Shown here piece after piece: positions 62,600 to 64,000 of a stretch of 64,000 nucleotides of DNA; position 1 is the stretch's first letter, and each line of letters opens with the position of its first letter. A model generated the notes under the pieces. The model searched no databases and was not told the DNA's origin. It saw only the letters and a list, made by a program, of their open reading frames with translations. The DNA lies in contig JAQISU010000026.1 in the NCBI GenBank assembly GCA_029339505.1, forward strand, positions 186,001 to 250,000, read 5' to 3'. The DNA comes from Unio delphinus. Taxonomy: Eukaryota; Mollusca; Bivalvia; Unionida; Unionidae. A program made the translations under genes and the position numbers.

Positions 62600-62899
62600 G
62601 AGATTCTAGATGAAGAGCAGGCCTCCTCAGTCAAGGAGTACCGAATCTCCAGACATTTGCGTCCTATCTTAGGGCTTCTCAGGTGGTGGCATCAATGTCA
62701 ACACGGTGAAGTAGGTCATATTCCTGACAGACTCGAAGAAGCTTTGTCGGACTCATTTGTCGTTTGGTTCAATAGTCACAAAACTGAGGTTCCATACTGC
62801 GATGTATCTAATTTGTATTATGTTCAAAGGCATTTGTTTATCGCCTCAACACTGAAGAAATTGAGAAAACCACAAAATAACACGCAGATGCAGTTTTGA
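62600..62899 (+). CDS. probable terminal exon (or gene relic) of an unknown protein
   Basis: An acceptor-like TTTCATTTGTGGCAG ends at 62599 and opens a 99-codon segment ending in TGA at 62897-62899. The same frame is open back to 62513, but the first 29 residues look intronic. The peptide has a globular, conserved look: EYRISRHLRPILGLLRWWHQ, then HIPDRLEEALSDSFVVWFNS, TEVPYCDVSNLYYVQRHLF and a basic Lys-rich end. G+C is higher than in surrounding DNA. No transmembrane segment, zinc site or catalytic motif is visible. I do not recognise the family; distant resemblance to a helical segment of a large ATPase or ubiquitin ligase is only an impression. No upstream exon was identified. Confidence 0.42.
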   Translation, partial: EILDEEQASSVKEYRISRHLRPILGLLRWWHQCQHGEVGHIPDRLEEALSDSFVVWFNSHKTEVPYCDVSNLYYVQRHLFIASTLKKLRKPQNNTQMQF

Positions 62900-64000
62900 G
62901 CAACAACATACCTGACATAGTAACGAAGGTAAAGTGCATGATTCAATGTGAAAAGTAATAGTATAACAGTGTATCCTGTATTGTTATTTCTAAATTTTAC
63001 CTCTTGAATTTCAACAAAACATTTTGTTTATAGCATTTTTCAAAATGGGCACACTGATGTAAATCGAATTCTGGTCAAAGAGTAGGGAGTCCTGTGAAAT
63101 AAACTTAATCTTATAAGACATAGAACAGTCTTGCCGTGATTGAATTATAGAGTTGGTTTGTTGAATAGTTAGCATCAAATAGAGTATCATATTTCTATCA
63201 CGTGTCAGAACTTCATTTTCTGACATACTGCTACAATATATTACGTCTTTGATAATAGACATAAACATGGATTTATTCTCAACATACTTGTTTAAAATTC
63301 ACAGCAATATAACAGAAAAGTTAAGGATCTTATGACTTGTTTATGGAATTGAAACATAATAACAAAAATAATTAAATGTTGGTGAAGGTCATGAAGAATT
63401 TCTTTGTTATGTAACCGTGAATACAAATCAAACTAGGAATAATGTTGTTCTTGCAATTTTGCCGATAAGGTTTGTACTGTTCATTCATGAGTGGATTAAA
63501 CATGAATCTGTAACTAAAATTATTTTTAATATTAGGTATTTATACTTTTGATACATGCAGTAATTATAATTACATTTTTGATAATTGGTTCGTGCCTTGG
63601 TTTTTTTTTTGTTTGTTTGTTTTTGTTTTGTGTTTAACAACACAGAAGAAGTGGATTAGTTAGTTAAAATACATTTAGGATAAAGTGCCAAACTTTGTAT
63701 GTTTTTTTTTTGCATAAACAGTGTTCATATCAGTGCAATTTATATGGTTATCATGTCGAGCGAACGTTCTCAATCACAAGTTTAATCAACTGCAATTGAA
63801 ATGGAAACAAATGCCTGCCTCCGTTAACAAATTAGAAATAATACCTTCAGAAAACCAAAACCAAAACAACCCCTTCACCGCCACTAAATATTCTGAAATG
63901 ATATGAGTGCAAATTTATTTTAAGTCAATTATGACGTCATGATGCTTTATTACATATGTGCAGCATGCATTATTAAGTATTGACATTTAATGTATTCGGG
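62900..64000. other. AT-rich intergenic DNA to window end
   Basis: No gene was recognised. T-rich tail-like DNA at 63600-63635 (GTTTGTTTGTTTTTG, GTGTTTAAC) could be a scrap of a reversed SINE-B tail. Confidence 0.4.

Noticed and set aside
63600..63640. Reversed SINE-B tail at T-rich GTTTGTTTG and GTGTTTAAC
   Set aside because: Only about 30 low-complexity bases match and no SINE body follows.

Overview
This window is eukaryotic, AT-rich and repeat-dominated. I see no rRNA, functional tRNA, CRISPR array, operon or intact long gene. The best guess for the source is a mollusc, probably a bivalve. The grounds are several tRNA-derived SINE families, CR1/L2-like LINE tails ending in (ATT)n, a Steamer/Mag-like Ty3/Gypsy fragment with a tRNA-Leu primer-binding site, and many minisatellites and very long pure AT arrays. 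This is inference; the species cannot be named from the sequence.

Layout. 1-6 kb: microsatellites and a weak small ORF, then (about 3.1-5.75 kb) the most unusual content, a badly decayed large reading frame. Fragments in several frames look like a DNA-polymerase-B-like segment, an SF1-type helicase segment and an HNH-like tail. 6.7-12.7 kb: SINEs (one B/A pair and one reversed A), a 19-bp minisatellite and a third tRNA-like SINE. 13-19.5 kb: AT-rich intergenic DNA with one more SINE. 19.6-21.2 kb: a 34-bp minisatellite split by a SINE. 22.2-23.5 kb: coding-like fragments beside an old LINE. 26-35.2 kb: three copies of an unnamed dispersed repeat, two SINEs and several microsatellites. 36-42.4 kb: a foldback MITE, a SINE with a 15-bp target-site duplication, a second decayed coding cluster (37.2-39.8 kb, with an intact P-loop), a 28-bp minisatellite with divergent edges and a 56-bp array. 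44.4-49.2 kb: a SINE split by a nested LINE, an internally deleted second LINE type and a sister LINE copy. 51-56.1 kb: duplicated AT/CT microsatellites, possible exon fragments and the LTR-retrotransposon gag remnant. 56.8-60.1 kb: two inverted arrays of a 21-bp repeat sharing the same edge sequence. 61.3-62.9 kb: two coding-like segments, one a plausible terminal exon.

No set of genes works together here. The window reads as intergenic or intronic DNA built from successive insertions. The two decayed coding clusters are the best candidates for something undescribed, probably fossils of large DNA transposons or integrated DNA viruses. All family names come from reading translations by eye; no search was run.
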